DNA of 23,112 nt from JAZSMS01 sp045536015 (GCA_045536015.1 JAZSMS010000088.1:1-23112); one strand, 5' to 3'. Numbered from the stretch's first letter, positions 1-8,751 are shown. Made by a program: numbers and translations. The notes: a model not told the origin generated them from the sequence alone.

Positions 1-639
1 AACGCCTGCCGACGAAACACCGATAGCATCAACCCTTGGCATATGCGAAGCCGCAGTTTTCATAGCGGCTAAAATTCCGTCGTAATGATACTGCGGGTCG
101 CTTTGAAGTTTAGGGAACCAAACAACTTCTTCGGAATAAACCGTTTCACCGTCAACAACTGCCGAAACCTTGCGGTCGCTTCCGCCTGCATCAAAGCCGA
201 TGCGGCATCCGTCTAAATGACGTCCAACGGGCGAAGAAACCTCGTTTTCTGCAGGTGCATCACAAACGTTTTCTACGTAAATAACCTCAAAGGGCTGCTC
301 GAAAACACGTGCCATAAAGTTAAAGTCAAATTCGCGTGCGCCGCCAACAGAATAATCTTTAGAAATACGGTCATAGAGATATTTTGAGCCTGCGATATAA
401 ACCTTATATCCGCCCTTTGCCCAGAGAAGAGTTTTAATAATTCGTTCCACAATACCGTAGTTTTCTTCATCGTGGCCTGTGCCCTCGGCAAAAATATCAA
501 GCTTATAAACTGCCATAAGACCACCGTTACGCTCAACACCGATAACAAGCGGTTGATTTTCGCTTTTTGCAACGTTTTGTTTAAATTCATTTATTACCTT
601 TACCATAGGCATAAATTCAGGTTCAAGTTTAGCTATCAT
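1..639 (-). CDS. ROK-family sugar kinase-like protein (partial, 3' end outside window)
   Basis: The first 213 codons of a gene that leaves the window at base 1. The start is ATG at 639; its ribosome site GGAG lies inside the last codons of nagA, and only two bases separate the nagA stop from this ATG, so translation is probably coupled. Residues 1-140 form an N-terminal region of unclear role. Residues 147-157 (IGFDAGGSDRK) look like the phosphate-1 loop of ASKHA/ROK sugar kinases, with D150 in the usual place, and residues 206-213 (IGVSSAGV) resemble the next conserved ROK strand. Most ROK proteins begin with the phosphate-1 loop, so the long N-terminal extension is unusual. Next to nagA, an amino-sugar kinase such as an N-acetylglucosamine kinase is the natural guess, but substrate cannot be read from this half and the rest of the active site is not visible. 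Confidence 0.72.
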   Translation of the reverse strand, partial: MIAKLEPEFMPMVKVINEFKQNVAKSENQPLVIGVERNGGLMAVYKLDIFAEGTGHDEENYGIVERIIKTLLWAKGGYKVYIAGSKYLYDRISKDYSVGGAREFDFNFMARVFEQPFEVIYVENVCDAPAENEVSSPVGRHLDGCRIGFDAGGSDRKVSAVVDGETVYSEEVVWFPKLQSDPQYHYDGILAAMKTAASHMPRVDAIGVSSAGV

Positions 640-641
640 AA

Positions 642-1787
642 TTATTCTCCTTTAAAAACTATTTCTCCGCCTAAAACGGTTGTGTTTACATTAAAGCAAT
701 CGTCGGCAATAATGATGTCGGCACGCTTACCAACCTCTATCGAGCCAATTTCATCATCTACCTTAAGTGCTTTGGCTGGGTTAAGCGATGCTGCGGCAAC
801 TGCCTCAAAAATTTCTAAATCAGTATTTACAAAAACGTTATAAACTGCCTGGTTTAATTTTAAAACGCTTCCTGCAATAGTACCGTCTTGCATAAGGCAC
901 TTAATGCCCTCTTTATGAACAGGTTGTCCACCCAAGGTATAATCTCCATCGGGCATACCACCTGCGCGGATGCAATCGGTTATAAGGCAAAGCTTATCGC
1001 CTTTTATTTTAGAAACAAGCTTAAACAAGCCTTTGTTTACGTGGAACGTATCGGCAATAAGTTCTACGCTTACTTTATCGTCAGCAAGCGCGGCGCCAAC
1101 AACGCCGGGAGCGCGGTGAGTAAGCGCGGTCATAGCGTTAAACAAGTGCGTGGTGTGTCTTACACCTGCTTCAATTCCTGCATTTGCTTCTTCAAAGGTT
1201 GCGTTAGTGTGCCCCATTGAAATAAGCACGTCAGTCTCTTTGCTTACACGCTTTGCACATTCAAGCGCGCCCTCAACCTCGGGAGCAACGGTAAACACCT
1301 TTATAATATCAGAATGTTTTTTTACAAAATCGGCATCAGGCACAAGAATATGTTTTTCTGCCTGCGCGCCCTTTTTAGCTGCGTTTATAAACGGGCCTTC
1401 ACTGTTAACACCTAAAATTCGTGCGCCGTAATATTCTTTTTGTGCTTTGACCTGACGCACAGAGTCAAACGCATCTTCAATTTCTTTTTTAGAAACGGTC
1501 ATAGTAGTCGGGCACCAAGCGGTAACACCGTTTTGTATTATACCCATTGCCATTGTGCGAATACCATCTGCAATTCCGTCAGAAGCATCAGCGTTAAAAT
1601 AGCCGTGGATATGCATATCAACAAGACCGGGGGAAACGTAATTACCCTTTGCATCGATAACTTCGTAATCGGATAAATTAACCTCATCCTGCTTTGCTAT
1701 TTTTTGAATTTTTTCGTCAAAAATAATGACAGAATCTTCTAAAACAGCATTAGGAAGTATAACTTTTCCATTAATTATACACTTCAT
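642..1787 (-). CDS. nagA: N-acetylglucosamine-6-phosphate deacetylase
   Basis: NagA removes the acetyl group from GlcNAc-6-phosphate to give glucosamine-6-phosphate in the cytoplasm, feeding glycolysis or wall synthesis. The 381-residue protein has the amidohydrolase fold with metal-site HxH at H59/H61 (VDMHIHG), E130 in NSEGPF, H193 in MGHTNA, H214 in THLFNAM, and the catalytic aspartate D271 in ITDCIRAGG. The length is normal for the family. The open frame extends upstream to 1832, but that extension overlaps the promoter; ATG at 1787 is preceded by a near-perfect AAGGAGG (1794-1800), so I chose it. It is first in an operon with the ROK-like gene. A glucosaminidase and other wall enzymes elsewhere in the window fit a role in recycling or scavenging wall amino sugars, though that link is inferred. 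Confidence 0.95.
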   Translation of the reverse strand: MKCIINGKVILPNAVLEDSVIIFDEKIQKIAKQDEVNLSDYEVIDAKGNYVSPGLVDMHIHGYFNADASDGIADGIRTMAMGIIQNGVTAWCPTTMTVSKKEIEDAFDSVRQVKAQKEYYGARILGVNSEGPFINAAKKGAQAEKHILVPDADFVKKHSDIIKVFTVAPEVEGALECAKRVSKETDVLISMGHTNATFEEANAGIEAGVRHTTHLFNAMTALTHRAPGVVGAALADDKVSVELIADTFHVNKGLFKLVSKIKGDKLCLITDCIRAGGMPDGDYTLGGQPVHKEGIKCLMQDGTIAGSVLKLNQAVYNVFVNTDLEIFEAVAAASLNPAKALKVDDEIGSIEVGKRADIIIADDCFNVNTTVLGGEIVFKGE

Positions 1788-1822
1788 TTTTGTCCTCCTT
1801 ATATAGTTACTCTTTAATATAA

Positions 1823-1851
1823 ATTTTAACATAGTAACAATTAAAAAGCAA
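1823..1851 (-). promoter_or_regulatory. Promoter of nagA, with flanking inverted repeat
   Basis: Reading the minus strand: -35 TTGCTT (1851-1846), 17-base spacer, -10 TAAAAT (1828-1823) preceded by TGT, an extended -10. A 6-base inverted repeat GTTACT/AGTAAC (1806-1811 and 1833-1838) brackets the -10 and could be an operator for an amino-sugar repressor. It does not match any operator I know and could be chance in AT-rich DNA. Confidence 0.6.
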
Positions 1852-1946
1852 CTCTTTTTAACATAAAATCCGTAAACTTTAATTGGCGCAACTTTCGCTC
1901 ATAAAAAAGTATTTTTTGCGCATTTGTTTTTAATTTTCACAAAGAA

Positions 1947-1973
1947 AAAAACCAACCATTTGGGTTGGTTTTT
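1947..1973 (-). terminator. Intrinsic terminator of the amidohydrolase/zinc-ribbon operon
   Basis: Stem AACCAACC (1950-1957) with GGTTGGTT (1963-1970), loop ATTTG, extended by A/T pairs. On the minus strand the hairpin is followed by a run of T. It overlaps the stop codon of the zinc-ribbon gene (1972-1974). Confidence 0.8.
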
Positions 1974-2385
1974 AAAACGTAGATTTAAGAAAGGCTAAAA
2001 TCATAACGGCAACTGCCAAAGCACCTTGAATATTTTTTCCGAATTTTATCCAGAACATTAAAAATCCCGAATTTGTTGATTTTGCACCGCCTTCAAACAT
2101 AGCGCATCCAAGTGCAATTATTGCAAATTCAATTTGACGCCAGCCCACCAATAAATAATCAATGCTTTTTGAATTGATAAGTGTCGCAATAAAAATTCCC
2201 ATAGTTAAAATTATACAGGTTGTTTGATATGGAAATTTTTTTAAAAGCATTAAAGGAAAATGCTTATTAAGCTTATATCCCTCGCAATATCTTTCCGAAT
2301 AGGGCACATTCGCGGTGTTCATACCGCAAATTTCACATTCGGTATGAATATCTGTTCGCATCTTACATTTTGGACAAGTTTTCAT
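1972..2385 (-). CDS. Small zinc-ribbon membrane protein, function unknown
   Basis: A 137-residue protein I cannot assign to a characterised family. The N-terminus carries two CxxC pairs (C4/C7 and C17/C20) spaced like a rubredoxin-type zinc ribbon. Hydrophobic segments follow at about 54-70, 75-97 and 119-134, so the ribbon probably sits in the cytoplasm on a small membrane domain. It lies 15 bases after the amidohydrolase and shares its terminator, so the two form a two-gene operon. A modest AGGAA lies upstream of the ATG. Zinc-ribbon membrane proteins of this kind are common and diverse in Firmicutes; neither the domain nor the neighbour reveals a substrate. Confidence 0.75.
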   Translation of the reverse strand: MKTCPKCKMRTDIHTECEICGMNTANVPYSERYCEGYKLNKHFPLMLLKKFPYQTTCIILTMGIFIATLINSKSIDYLLVGWRQIEFAIIALGCAMFEGGAKSTNSGFLMFWIKFGKNIQGALAVAVMILAFLKSTF

Positions 2386-2400
2386 TTTTGCTATTCCTAT

Positions 2401-4008
2401 TTAAAAATTAAATAACTTTTTTGCATTACCGCCTAAAATGGCTATAAGCTTTTCATCATCAATATCATCAGAGATAATTCTTCCTAATTCCCAAGCAATT
2501 TCGTGAACGGGCGCATCGGTTCCGTATAAAACCTTGTTATAGTCAATATACTGTAAAATTTCGCTCCATCGTATATTAAACGCAGGGAACGAGCCGCAAG
2601 TTTCAAACCAAACGTTTTCGGGTATGCCCCGCTTGCCAATTTCTATGCTTTGCTCTATTCCTATCTGGTTTCCTCCCGTGTGGCCAAATATAATCTTGGC
2701 ATTTGACCATTTTTTTGCCATCTTCAAGCACTCTGCAGGAGAGCCAAAGGTACCTCCCCATGTATGCAAAAGAATAGGAAGCTTATGCTTATCGGCATAG
2801 GCAAACATAGGAGTATAGCGCTCGTCGGTAATTTCCATCTGTAAATAGTGAGGAAGCGCTTTTAAGCCAACAAAATATTTACCCGCAAGACGTGCATCGA
2901 AATATTCTTCGGTAAAGTCTTCTAAAAAGTGTGGTGAAAATCGCACGTAGCCTAAAAACTTATCTTCTCTGCCTTGCATAGCCACTTCAGTATCGCAGTT
3001 TAACTCTTTTATATCAAATCTATCCGTAGGCGCAGAAACGTATTTTTTAATGTTAAATCGCCTTGCATCCCTCTCAAAGCTTTCAATCTGATCGGCAAAG
3101 GTATGGTTTTGTATCCAGGCACAGCCCGTAGAGCAAATATGGGTATGAATATCATAAAGCTCAACGTCCTTAATGCCCTTGCCCGAAACAAAGTCAGTCC
3201 AAAAGCTGTTTTTAACCTTATTGGAAATTTCCTTTAAGTTTTTGGTTAAGGTTTTTCGGTCTTCTTCATCGTTAAATAAGTTGATAAAGTTTTTGTAGCG
3301 GACCTTGTCCTTATCCTCTTCGGAAATATCGGCATACGTAATTGCCGCCTGATTAGCGCCGCCGACAGAATACGGACCTGCACTGAATAAAACATGCTCA
3401 ATGCCAAACAAATCGGCATAAGTCCTGATTTGAGCTCGGTTGTGGAAAACGCCCATTTCGGCATAGATATTATCCGCCCTTAACATAGCGTCAAAAAGCG
3501 GGGGATTTCCGCCCGATGTAAACTGACGCACAACAAACTTGTTTTTAGGAAATCTGTTTGCAGTTTTTACTAACGCCTGCCAATCGCTTTCTGCCGAAAA
3601 CTGATCATAATCGATAAAAAACACCGAAATTTCCTCTTTAAGTCTTTCAACAATATGCTCGATACTGCAAAAGGTCTGATTAAAGTTTTTAGGCTGCAGT
3701 GTCGCACAGCAGGGCTTGTTTTCTCTTATCATTTTAATAAGCTCTGCTAAAGTATCTTTGCGTAAAACGGAATAAAGGTCGACAACAAACGAAGGAATAA
3801 TACGCTGTTTATAATTTTTCACCTTTTTAATTTCATCTAAAAGATTTTGGTTTGTATAAAGCGCATTACACGCACGTGGATATTCAACAACCGTTTGCCA
3901 AATGCCAAGACGGTCCATTTCGTTAATAATATCTTGTGGCGTTTTAAATGGTTGCATCGCATTACGGTTGATACCGTATTTTCCACTTAAGCTTATATAC
4001 TTTGCCAT
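2401..4008 (-). CDS. Tandem amidohydrolase-family protein with a degenerate N-terminal half
   Basis: A 535-residue protein made of two related halves. The C-terminal half (about 283-535) is an Amidohydro_2-type metal hydrolase or decarboxylase: HxH at H288/H290 (DIHTH), H415 in LLHTWGG, H443 in FGHTGG and D498 in LYGTDAP. The N-terminal half (about 1-260) follows the same order of segments, for example VVRQFTSGGNPP opposite IIFGHTGGNQ and VLFSAGPY opposite VLYGTDAP, but its HxH, histidines and terminal aspartate are gone. It therefore looks like an internal duplication in which one copy lost its metal site, possibly serving as a structural or regulatory half. The start ATG follows a good AAGGAG (4018-4023). 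First gene of an operon with the zinc-ribbon protein; substrate unknown. Confidence 0.8.
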   Translation of the reverse strand: MAKYISLSGKYGINRNAMQPFKTPQDIINEMDRLGIWQTVVEYPRACNALYTNQNLLDEIKKVKNYKQRIIPSFVVDLYSVLRKDTLAELIKMIRENKPCCATLQPKNFNQTFCSIEHIVERLKEEISVFFIDYDQFSAESDWQALVKTANRFPKNKFVVRQFTSGGNPPLFDAMLRADNIYAEMGVFHNRAQIRTYADLFGIEHVLFSAGPYSVGGANQAAITYADISEEDKDKVRYKNFINLFNDEEDRKTLTKNLKEISNKVKNSFWTDFVSGKGIKDVELYDIHTHICSTGCAWIQNHTFADQIESFERDARRFNIKKYVSAPTDRFDIKELNCDTEVAMQGREDKFLGYVRFSPHFLEDFTEEYFDARLAGKYFVGLKALPHYLQMEITDERYTPMFAYADKHKLPILLHTWGGTFGSPAECLKMAKKWSNAKIIFGHTGGNQIGIEQSIEIGKRGIPENVWFETCGSFPAFNIRWSEILQYIDYNKVLYGTDAPVHEIAWELGRIISDDIDDEKLIAILGGNAKKLFNF

Positions 4009-4069
4009 TTTTGCTATCTCCTTAAAAAAGATAAATTAATACACAATATATAGTATAATTATTATTATA

Positions 4070-4097
4070 AGTATAGCACAATTTTGCACACAGTCAA
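4070..4097 (-). promoter_or_regulatory. Promoter of the tandem amidohydrolase operon
   Basis: Minus strand: -35 TTGACT (4097-4092), 16-base spacer, -10 TATACT (4075-4070) with an extended -10 TGC. It lies about 60 bases upstream of the ATG and is back to back with the promoter at 4185-4213. Confidence 0.65.
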
Positions 4098-4184
4098 TAT
4101 CAAATTTTTTTAAATAGTTCCTAAAAATTCACACTCTTAAAGCGTTTAAAAGATGCTATTATCTCTCTTTAACCCTCTTTCTCC

Positions 4185-4213
4185 TTGACAAACTTTTATC
4201 ACTGTTGTACTAT
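4185..4213 (+). promoter_or_regulatory. Promoter of the flavoprotein-MATE unit
   Basis: -35 TTGACA (4185-4190), 17-base spacer, -10 TACTAT (4208-4213). About 40 bases downstream is the ribosome site GGGGGAG (4243-4249). The 4100-4184 stretch between the two divergent promoters is AT-rich and I see nothing else in it. Confidence 0.6.
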
Positions 4214-4257
4214 AACTTTAACATATATCTAATTTTAGAATGGGGGGAGTTTGAGCA

Positions 4258-5838
4258 TTGCTTTGCATTGATAATTTATCTTTTTTACCCGAGTATACCG
4301 AAAAAGATTTAGTCTTGGCGGCAGCAAAAAAATTAAAGCTTTTGCCTGAAAATATTCTTAGCGTAAAAATTTTAAAAAAGTCAATAGATGCACGCCGAAA
4401 AAGCAATATTAGCTACTGTATTTCTCTCGGTATAGAAGTTAAAAACGAAGATGCACTTTTAAAAAAGTTCCCCTTTGTACGCAAGTTTACTTTTCCTGAA
4501 CTTTGCTTTTCTAAAGTGCAGGTTAAAAGCGAGGCTCGCCCCGTTGTTTGCGGTTTTGGCCCTGCAGGAATGTTTGCCGCACTTTATCTTGCGCGTGCCG
4601 GAGCTCGCCCTATCGTTATCGAGCGCGGCACAAGCGTTGACGAAAGAATAAAAGCAAACGAAATCTTTATTAAAACAGGAAAATTAAACATTCAGACAAA
4701 CGTTCAGTTTGGCGAAGGCGGTGCAGGTACGTTCTCTGACGGAAAGCTTACTACAAACACAAAAGACAAGCGCATTTATACCGTTTTAAAAAGCTTTGTT
4801 TCTTTTGGTGCGCCCGAAGAAATTTTATACTTATCCAAGCCGCACCTTGGTACAGATAAGCTTTGTAATATAGTTAAAAACCTGCGCAACGAAATCATTT
4901 CGCTTGGCGGTGAGGTTTTATTTAACACACAGCTTTGCGATATCGAGATTAAAGATAATTCCATCTGTTCTATTACCGTTAAAAACGAGCAGGGCTTAAA
5001 AAACATTCCCTGTAAGCACCTTATTTTAGCTTGCGGTCATTCTGCCGAGGACGTTTTTATCTTGATGAAAAACCTCGGCGCGCGCTTAGAGCAAAAGGCA
5101 TTTTCTATCGGCGTTCGTATAGAGCATAAGCAAGAAGATATTTCGCGAGCGCAGTTTGGCGAAGCTTACAAAAAGCTTCCGCCTGCCGATTATAAGCTTG
5201 TGTGTCACTTAAAAAACGGCAGAAGTGTTTACACGTTTTGCAACTGCCCCGGCGGTAGTGTTGTTGCCGCCGCAAGCGAGGAAGGCAGGCTTGTAGTTAA
5301 CGGTATGAGTAATTTTGCACGCGATGGCGAAAATGCAAATTCTGCAGTTTTATGCTCGGTTACTCCCGATGATTTTCCTAACGACGACGTTTTAGCAGGA
5401 ATAGAATTTCAAAAACAATTTGAGCGTGCGGCGTTTGCTCTTGGCGGCAGTAATTTTAAAGCACCTGCCCAGCTTGTAGGTGATTTTTTAAAAAACAAGC
5501 CTTCAAAAAATCAGGCAAGCGTTACGCCTTCGTATCCGCTTGGCGTTACCTGGTGCGCGCTTGATGCTTGCTTGCCCCAATTTGCAAGCGATGCTATCAG
5601 ACAAGCTTTGCCCGAATTTGATAAGCGCATAAAGGGCTTTGCTTCGCCTGATGCAGTTTTAACAGGTGTAGAAACACGTTCTTCCTCCCCCGTACGCATT
5701 TTGCGAAGCGAAAATCTGCAGTCAAACATTTTGGGAATTTATCCCTGCGGAGAAGGCGCAGGATATGCAGGCGGAATTACCTCTGCTGCGGTTGACGGTT
5801 TAAAATGCGCCGAGGCACTTTTAAACGAGCTTTTATAA
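4258..5838 (+). CDS. FAD-dependent dehydrogenase-like protein, COG2509 family
   Basis: A 526-residue flavoprotein of the uncharacterised COG2509 group (FAD/NAD-dependent dehydrogenases). Residues 1-90 form the family's N-terminal domain, including the SIDARRKSN motif at 42-50. The dinucleotide-binding motif GFGPAG is at 99-104, with E122 ending the second strand of the Rossmann unit. FGEGGAGTFSDGKL (151-164) and the C-terminal GEGAGYAGGI also fit FAD contacts. The start is TTG at 4258: an in-frame stop lies at 4252-4254, TTG is the first possible start after it, and GGGGGAG sits 8 bases before it. The MATE gene follows 9 bases after the stop, so the two are co-transcribed. The enzyme's substrate is unknown for the whole family. 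Confidence 0.9.
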   Translation: MLCIDNLSFLPEYTEKDLVLAAAKKLKLLPENILSVKILKKSIDARRKSNISYCISLGIEVKNEDALLKKFPFVRKFTFPELCFSKVQVKSEARPVVCGFGPAGMFAALYLARAGARPIVIERGTSVDERIKANEIFIKTGKLNIQTNVQFGEGGAGTFSDGKLTTNTKDKRIYTVLKSFVSFGAPEEILYLSKPHLGTDKLCNIVKNLRNEIISLGGEVLFNTQLCDIEIKDNSICSITVKNEQGLKNIPCKHLILACGHSAEDVFILMKNLGARLEQKAFSIGVRIEHKQEDISRAQFGEAYKKLPPADYKLVCHLKNGRSVYTFCNCPGGSVVAAASEEGRLVVNGMSNFARDGENANSAVLCSVTPDDFPNDDVLAGIEFQKQFERAAFALGGSNFKAPAQLVGDFLKNKPSKNQASVTPSYPLGVTWCALDACLPQFASDAIRQALPEFDKRIKGFASPDAVLTGVETRSSSPVRILRSENLQSNILGIYPCGEGAGYAGGITSAAVDGLKCAEALLNELL

Positions 5839-5847
5839 GGAGTTTCT

Positions 5848-7233
5848 ATGTTTAAAAAATTAATTGGTCCTGCAAGTTTTTACAAAAACATTATGTTGCT
5901 TGCAATTCCAATAATGATACAAAACGGCATATCGCATTTTGTCAATATGCTTGACAATATTATGGTAGGCAGTCTTACTACTCCCGAAATGACCGCCGTT
6001 ACCGTTTGTAATCAGCTTTTATTTGTGTTTAACCTTTGCCTGTTTGGCGCAGTTTCGGGTGCGGGAATTTTCGGCGCACAGTATTTTGGCAAAGAAGACT
6101 TTAACGGCCTGCGCTATACCTTTCGCTTTAAAATTATTTTCTGTCTGCTACTTACTGCTTGTTGTATTGCCCTGCTTTTGTTTGCCGATGACTTTTTAAT
6201 AGGTCTTTATCTAACGGGCGAGGGTTCAGAAGAAGATATTGCCGCAACAGTGGTTTATGCAAAGCAATATCTTTCCATAATGCTTATAGGTCTTGTTCCG
6301 TTTTCGATAACGCAGTCGTACTCAAGCACTCTGCGCGAAACCGGTCGTCCGCGCTTGCCTATGTACGCAGGCGTTATTGCCGTTATAATTAACCTTACGT
6401 TTAACTACCTTTTAATATTTGGCAACTTTGGCTTTCCTGCTCTTGGCGTGTGCGGTGCGGCAATAGCAACGGTTTTATCGCGCTTTGTCGAGCTGCTTAT
6501 TATAAGCCTTGTTACGTATAAAAACCGCTTTGAAAACAAATTTATTATCGGCGCATTTTCAAGCTTTAAAATCCCAAAAAAATTACTTATTGATATCTTT
6601 AAAAAGGGTCTGCCCTTAATGCTTAATGAAACCGCATGGGCAGGTGGTATGGCAGTTTTAACAATTTGCTACTCTATTTGCGGATACGAGGTTGTTTCGG
6701 CACAAAGCATAAACACCACGTTTTTTGACGTTTTTGCCGTTGCCTTTATTGCAATAGGCTCGGCAATAGGAATTGTTTTAGGGCAGATGCTGGGCTCGGG
6801 CAAGCAGGAAGAAGCGCGCAAGGCGTGCCCAAAGCTTATATTTTTATCGTTTGCTGTTACCTGCTGTATAAGCGTTATATTCTTCCTCTGCGCACCCGTT
6901 ATACCCAACCTTTATAACGTTTCTGACGAAATTAAAACCATTGCTTCGCATCTTTTAATGGTAAGCGCGTGCATTTTGCCTATTGATTCTATTGCTCACG
7001 CTTCGTACTTTACTTTGCGCTCCGGCGGAAAGGTGCTGTTGACAATGCTTTTTGACAGCGTTTTTGTTTGGGTTTTAATGATTCCCGTTGCTTTTGCTTT
7101 AGTAAGCTTTACGTCGCTTGATATTGCCGTAATATATGCCTGTGTTCAAAGCCTTATCATTATAAAATGTATATTAGGACTATGGCTTGTTAAAAAGGGC
7201 GTATGGCTAAAAAATATAGTTGAAGATAAATGA
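5848..7233 (+). CDS. MATE family multidrug/cation antiporter
   Basis: A 461-residue inner-membrane protein with about twelve hydrophobic segments arranged as two MatE repeats (roughly 18-178 and 244-405). Typical family sequence is visible in the first helix region (IPIMIQNGISHFVNMLDNIM), in SITQSYSSTLRETGRPRLPM and in GSAIGIVLGQMLGSG. MATE proteins use a sodium or proton gradient to export cationic compounds or metabolites. Ribosome site AAGGAG begins inside the stop codon of the flavoprotein gene. The length is normal. Substrate cannot be predicted; pairing with a flavoprotein may be coincidental. A shared terminator follows directly. Confidence 0.93.
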   Translation: MFKKLIGPASFYKNIMLLAIPIMIQNGISHFVNMLDNIMVGSLTTPEMTAVTVCNQLLFVFNLCLFGAVSGAGIFGAQYFGKEDFNGLRYTFRFKIIFCLLLTACCIALLLFADDFLIGLYLTGEGSEEDIAATVVYAKQYLSIMLIGLVPFSITQSYSSTLRETGRPRLPMYAGVIAVIINLTFNYLLIFGNFGFPALGVCGAAIATVLSRFVELLIISLVTYKNRFENKFIIGAFSSFKIPKKLLIDIFKKGLPLMLNETAWAGGMAVLTICYSICGYEVVSAQSINTTFFDVFAVAFIAIGSAIGIVLGQMLGSGKQEEARKACPKLIFLSFAVTCCISVIFFLCAPVIPNLYNVSDEIKTIASHLLMVSACILPIDSIAHASYFTLRSGGKVLLTMLFDSVFVWVLMIPVAFALVSFTSLDIAVIYACVQSLIIIKCILGLWLVKKGVWLKNIVEDK

Positions 7234-7241
7234 CGGATATA

Positions 7242-7272
7242 AAAAAAGACTCTCTTTCGAGAGTCTTTTTTT
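7242..7272. terminator. Bidirectional terminator between MATE and uracil permease genes
   Basis: Stem GACTCTC (7248-7254) with GAGAGTC (7259-7265), loop TTTC, flanked by seven A on one side and eight T on the other, so it can stop both convergent transcripts. Confidence 0.85.
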
Positions 7273-7281
7273 GTTGTTTAA

Positions 7282-8655
7282 TTATTCTTCGTCTTTTGCC
7301 TTTTTAGAAAGCATAATGTTTGTTAAAATACCAAGGATAAGTGCGCAGGCGATAGCAGTAATTGTAACCTTACCAATAGCCATAGCCATTCCACCAATAC
7401 CGGTGATAAGAATAACCGACACAGTAAAGAGGTTAGCGTTGTTTTCAAGGTCAACCTTTTGTATCATTTTAAGACCGCTTACTGCAATAAAGCCGTAAAG
7501 CGTGATGCAGACACCGCCCATTACGCAACCGGGAATAGAATCAAGGAAAGCAACAAAGGGCGAGATAAACGAAATTAAAATAGCCATTATTGCAGTAGTG
7601 GTTATTGTAACGATAGAAGCGTTCTTTGTGATAGCAACACAGCCAACCGATTCGCCGTAAGTAGTGTTTGGGCAACCACCAAAGAAAGCACCTGCAATCG
7701 AGCCAACACCGTCACCTAAAAGCGTTCTGTGAAGTCCGGGCTCTTCTAAAAGATCTGTATCAATAATTGATGAAAGATTTTTATGGTCAGCAATATGCTC
7801 GGCAAAAACAACAAATGCTACAGGGACGTAAGCAACTGCAATAGTTGCAACGTAAGTCCAGCTAAATTCGTTAGCACCCTTGATTGCCTTAAGGAAAGTG
7901 AATTCAGGAAGTGCAACGAACGTCTTAAGCGAAACGCCACCCTCTACAAGAGCTTTAAAGGGAGCAAAGTCAATTATTTTAAGTGCCGCGTTGCCGGTTG
8001 CTTCGCCAATAACGGTAAACACAAGACCAACTGCATAGCCTGCAAGAATACCGATAATAAAGGGAATAAGCCTTGTCATCTTTTTGCCGTAGGTTGAGCA
8101 AAGAACAACTACCGCAAGGGTAGCAAGGGCACAAATAAGCGAAACCCAAATGTTGCCCGACATAATAAACGAACCGTTTGAATCCTGAGGACCGTACGAA
8201 AAAACGTCTTTAACCGCGGCACCTGCAAGTGAAAGTCCGATAAGTGCAACGGTAGGTCCGATAACAACGGGAGGCATAAGCTTGTTTATCCACTTAACGC
8301 CTGCAAACTTAACTACAAGTGCTATTACAACATAAACAAGACCTGCAAACAAAGCACCAATAATAAGTCCAAGATAACCAAGTGACATTGAGCTTGCACC
8401 TGCAAAGGCGGCAAACATTGAGCCGATAAATGCAAACGATGAACCTAAAAACACAGGGCTTTTAAACTTTGTAAACAATAAATATACTATTGTTCCTACA
8501 CCGGCGCCGAAAAGAGCTGCCGAAGCTGTCATTCCATTACCTATTATTGCAGGTACGGCAATTGTTGCGGCCATAATAGCAAGTAATTGCTGAATAGCAA
8601 AAACTATTATCTGACCAAACTTTGGTTTGTCATTTACTCCGTAAACGAGTTTCAT
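7282..8655 (-). CDS. uraA: Uracil permease (NCS2 nucleobase transporter)
   Basis: A 457-residue polytopic membrane protein of the NCS2 (nucleobase:cation symporter-2) family, importing uracil with protons. Key family segments are present: FAEHIADHKNLS near residue 285, holding the substrate-binding glutamate, and CPNTTYGESVG near residue 330 with the second conserved glutamate. The PNTTYGE form and the EEPGLHRTLLGDG segment match uracil permeases rather than xanthine or urate transporters. ATG at 8655 follows TAGGAGG (8666-8671). The gene is monocistronic, ending in the terminator shared with the MATE gene. Its leader contains a hairpin followed by a U run, described separately, which suggests attenuation or riboregulation. 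No other pyrimidine gene is nearby. Confidence 0.93.
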   Translation of the reverse strand: MKLVYGVNDKPKFGQIIVFAIQQLLAIMAATIAVPAIIGNGMTASAALFGAGVGTIVYLLFTKFKSPVFLGSSFAFIGSMFAAFAGASSMSLGYLGLIIGALFAGLVYVVIALVVKFAGVKWINKLMPPVVIGPTVALIGLSLAGAAVKDVFSYGPQDSNGSFIMSGNIWVSLICALATLAVVVLCSTYGKKMTRLIPFIIGILAGYAVGLVFTVIGEATGNAALKIIDFAPFKALVEGGVSLKTFVALPEFTFLKAIKGANEFSWTYVATIAVAYVPVAFVVFAEHIADHKNLSSIIDTDLLEEPGLHRTLLGDGVGSIAGAFFGGCPNTTYGESVGCVAITKNASIVTITTTAIMAILISFISPFVAFLDSIPGCVMGGVCITLYGFIAVSGLKMIQKVDLENNANLFTVSVILITGIGGMAMAIGKVTITAIACALILGILTNIMLSKKAKDEE

Positions 8656-8677
8656 AATAATTTTTCCTCCTATTTTT

Positions 8678-8751
8678 TACCTTGTCTTTTGCACAAAAAA
8701 ATTACTGCAAGCACAACCTCTTGCGGTAGTTTGTCGTTTTATGTCAAGGTA
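8678..8751 (-). promoter_or_regulatory. Putative structured leader/attenuator of the uracil permease
   Basis: On the transcript, TACCTTG (8751-8745), very close to the predicted 5' end, can pair perfectly with CAAGGTA (8684-8678) just before the ribosome site. Inside is a hairpin of GCAAG (8724-8720) with CTTGC (8711-8707), extended by TAC/GTA past one mismatch. Two bases after that hairpin comes a run of seven U (8701-8695). The hairpin plus U run looks like a weak terminator and the outer helix closes the whole leader. I found no PyrR-binding loop or purine riboswitch consensus. Confidence 0.4.

Noticed and set aside
1788..1832. Longer N-terminus for nagA starting at 1832
   Set aside because: It would begin inside the promoter, whose -10 is at 1823-1828, while a near-perfect ribosome site supports the ATG at 1787.
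1890..1945. A second hairpin between nagA and the zinc-ribbon gene (A run and T run around 1904-1918)
   Set aside because: Made almost only of A and T with a short core; not a credible terminator or operator.
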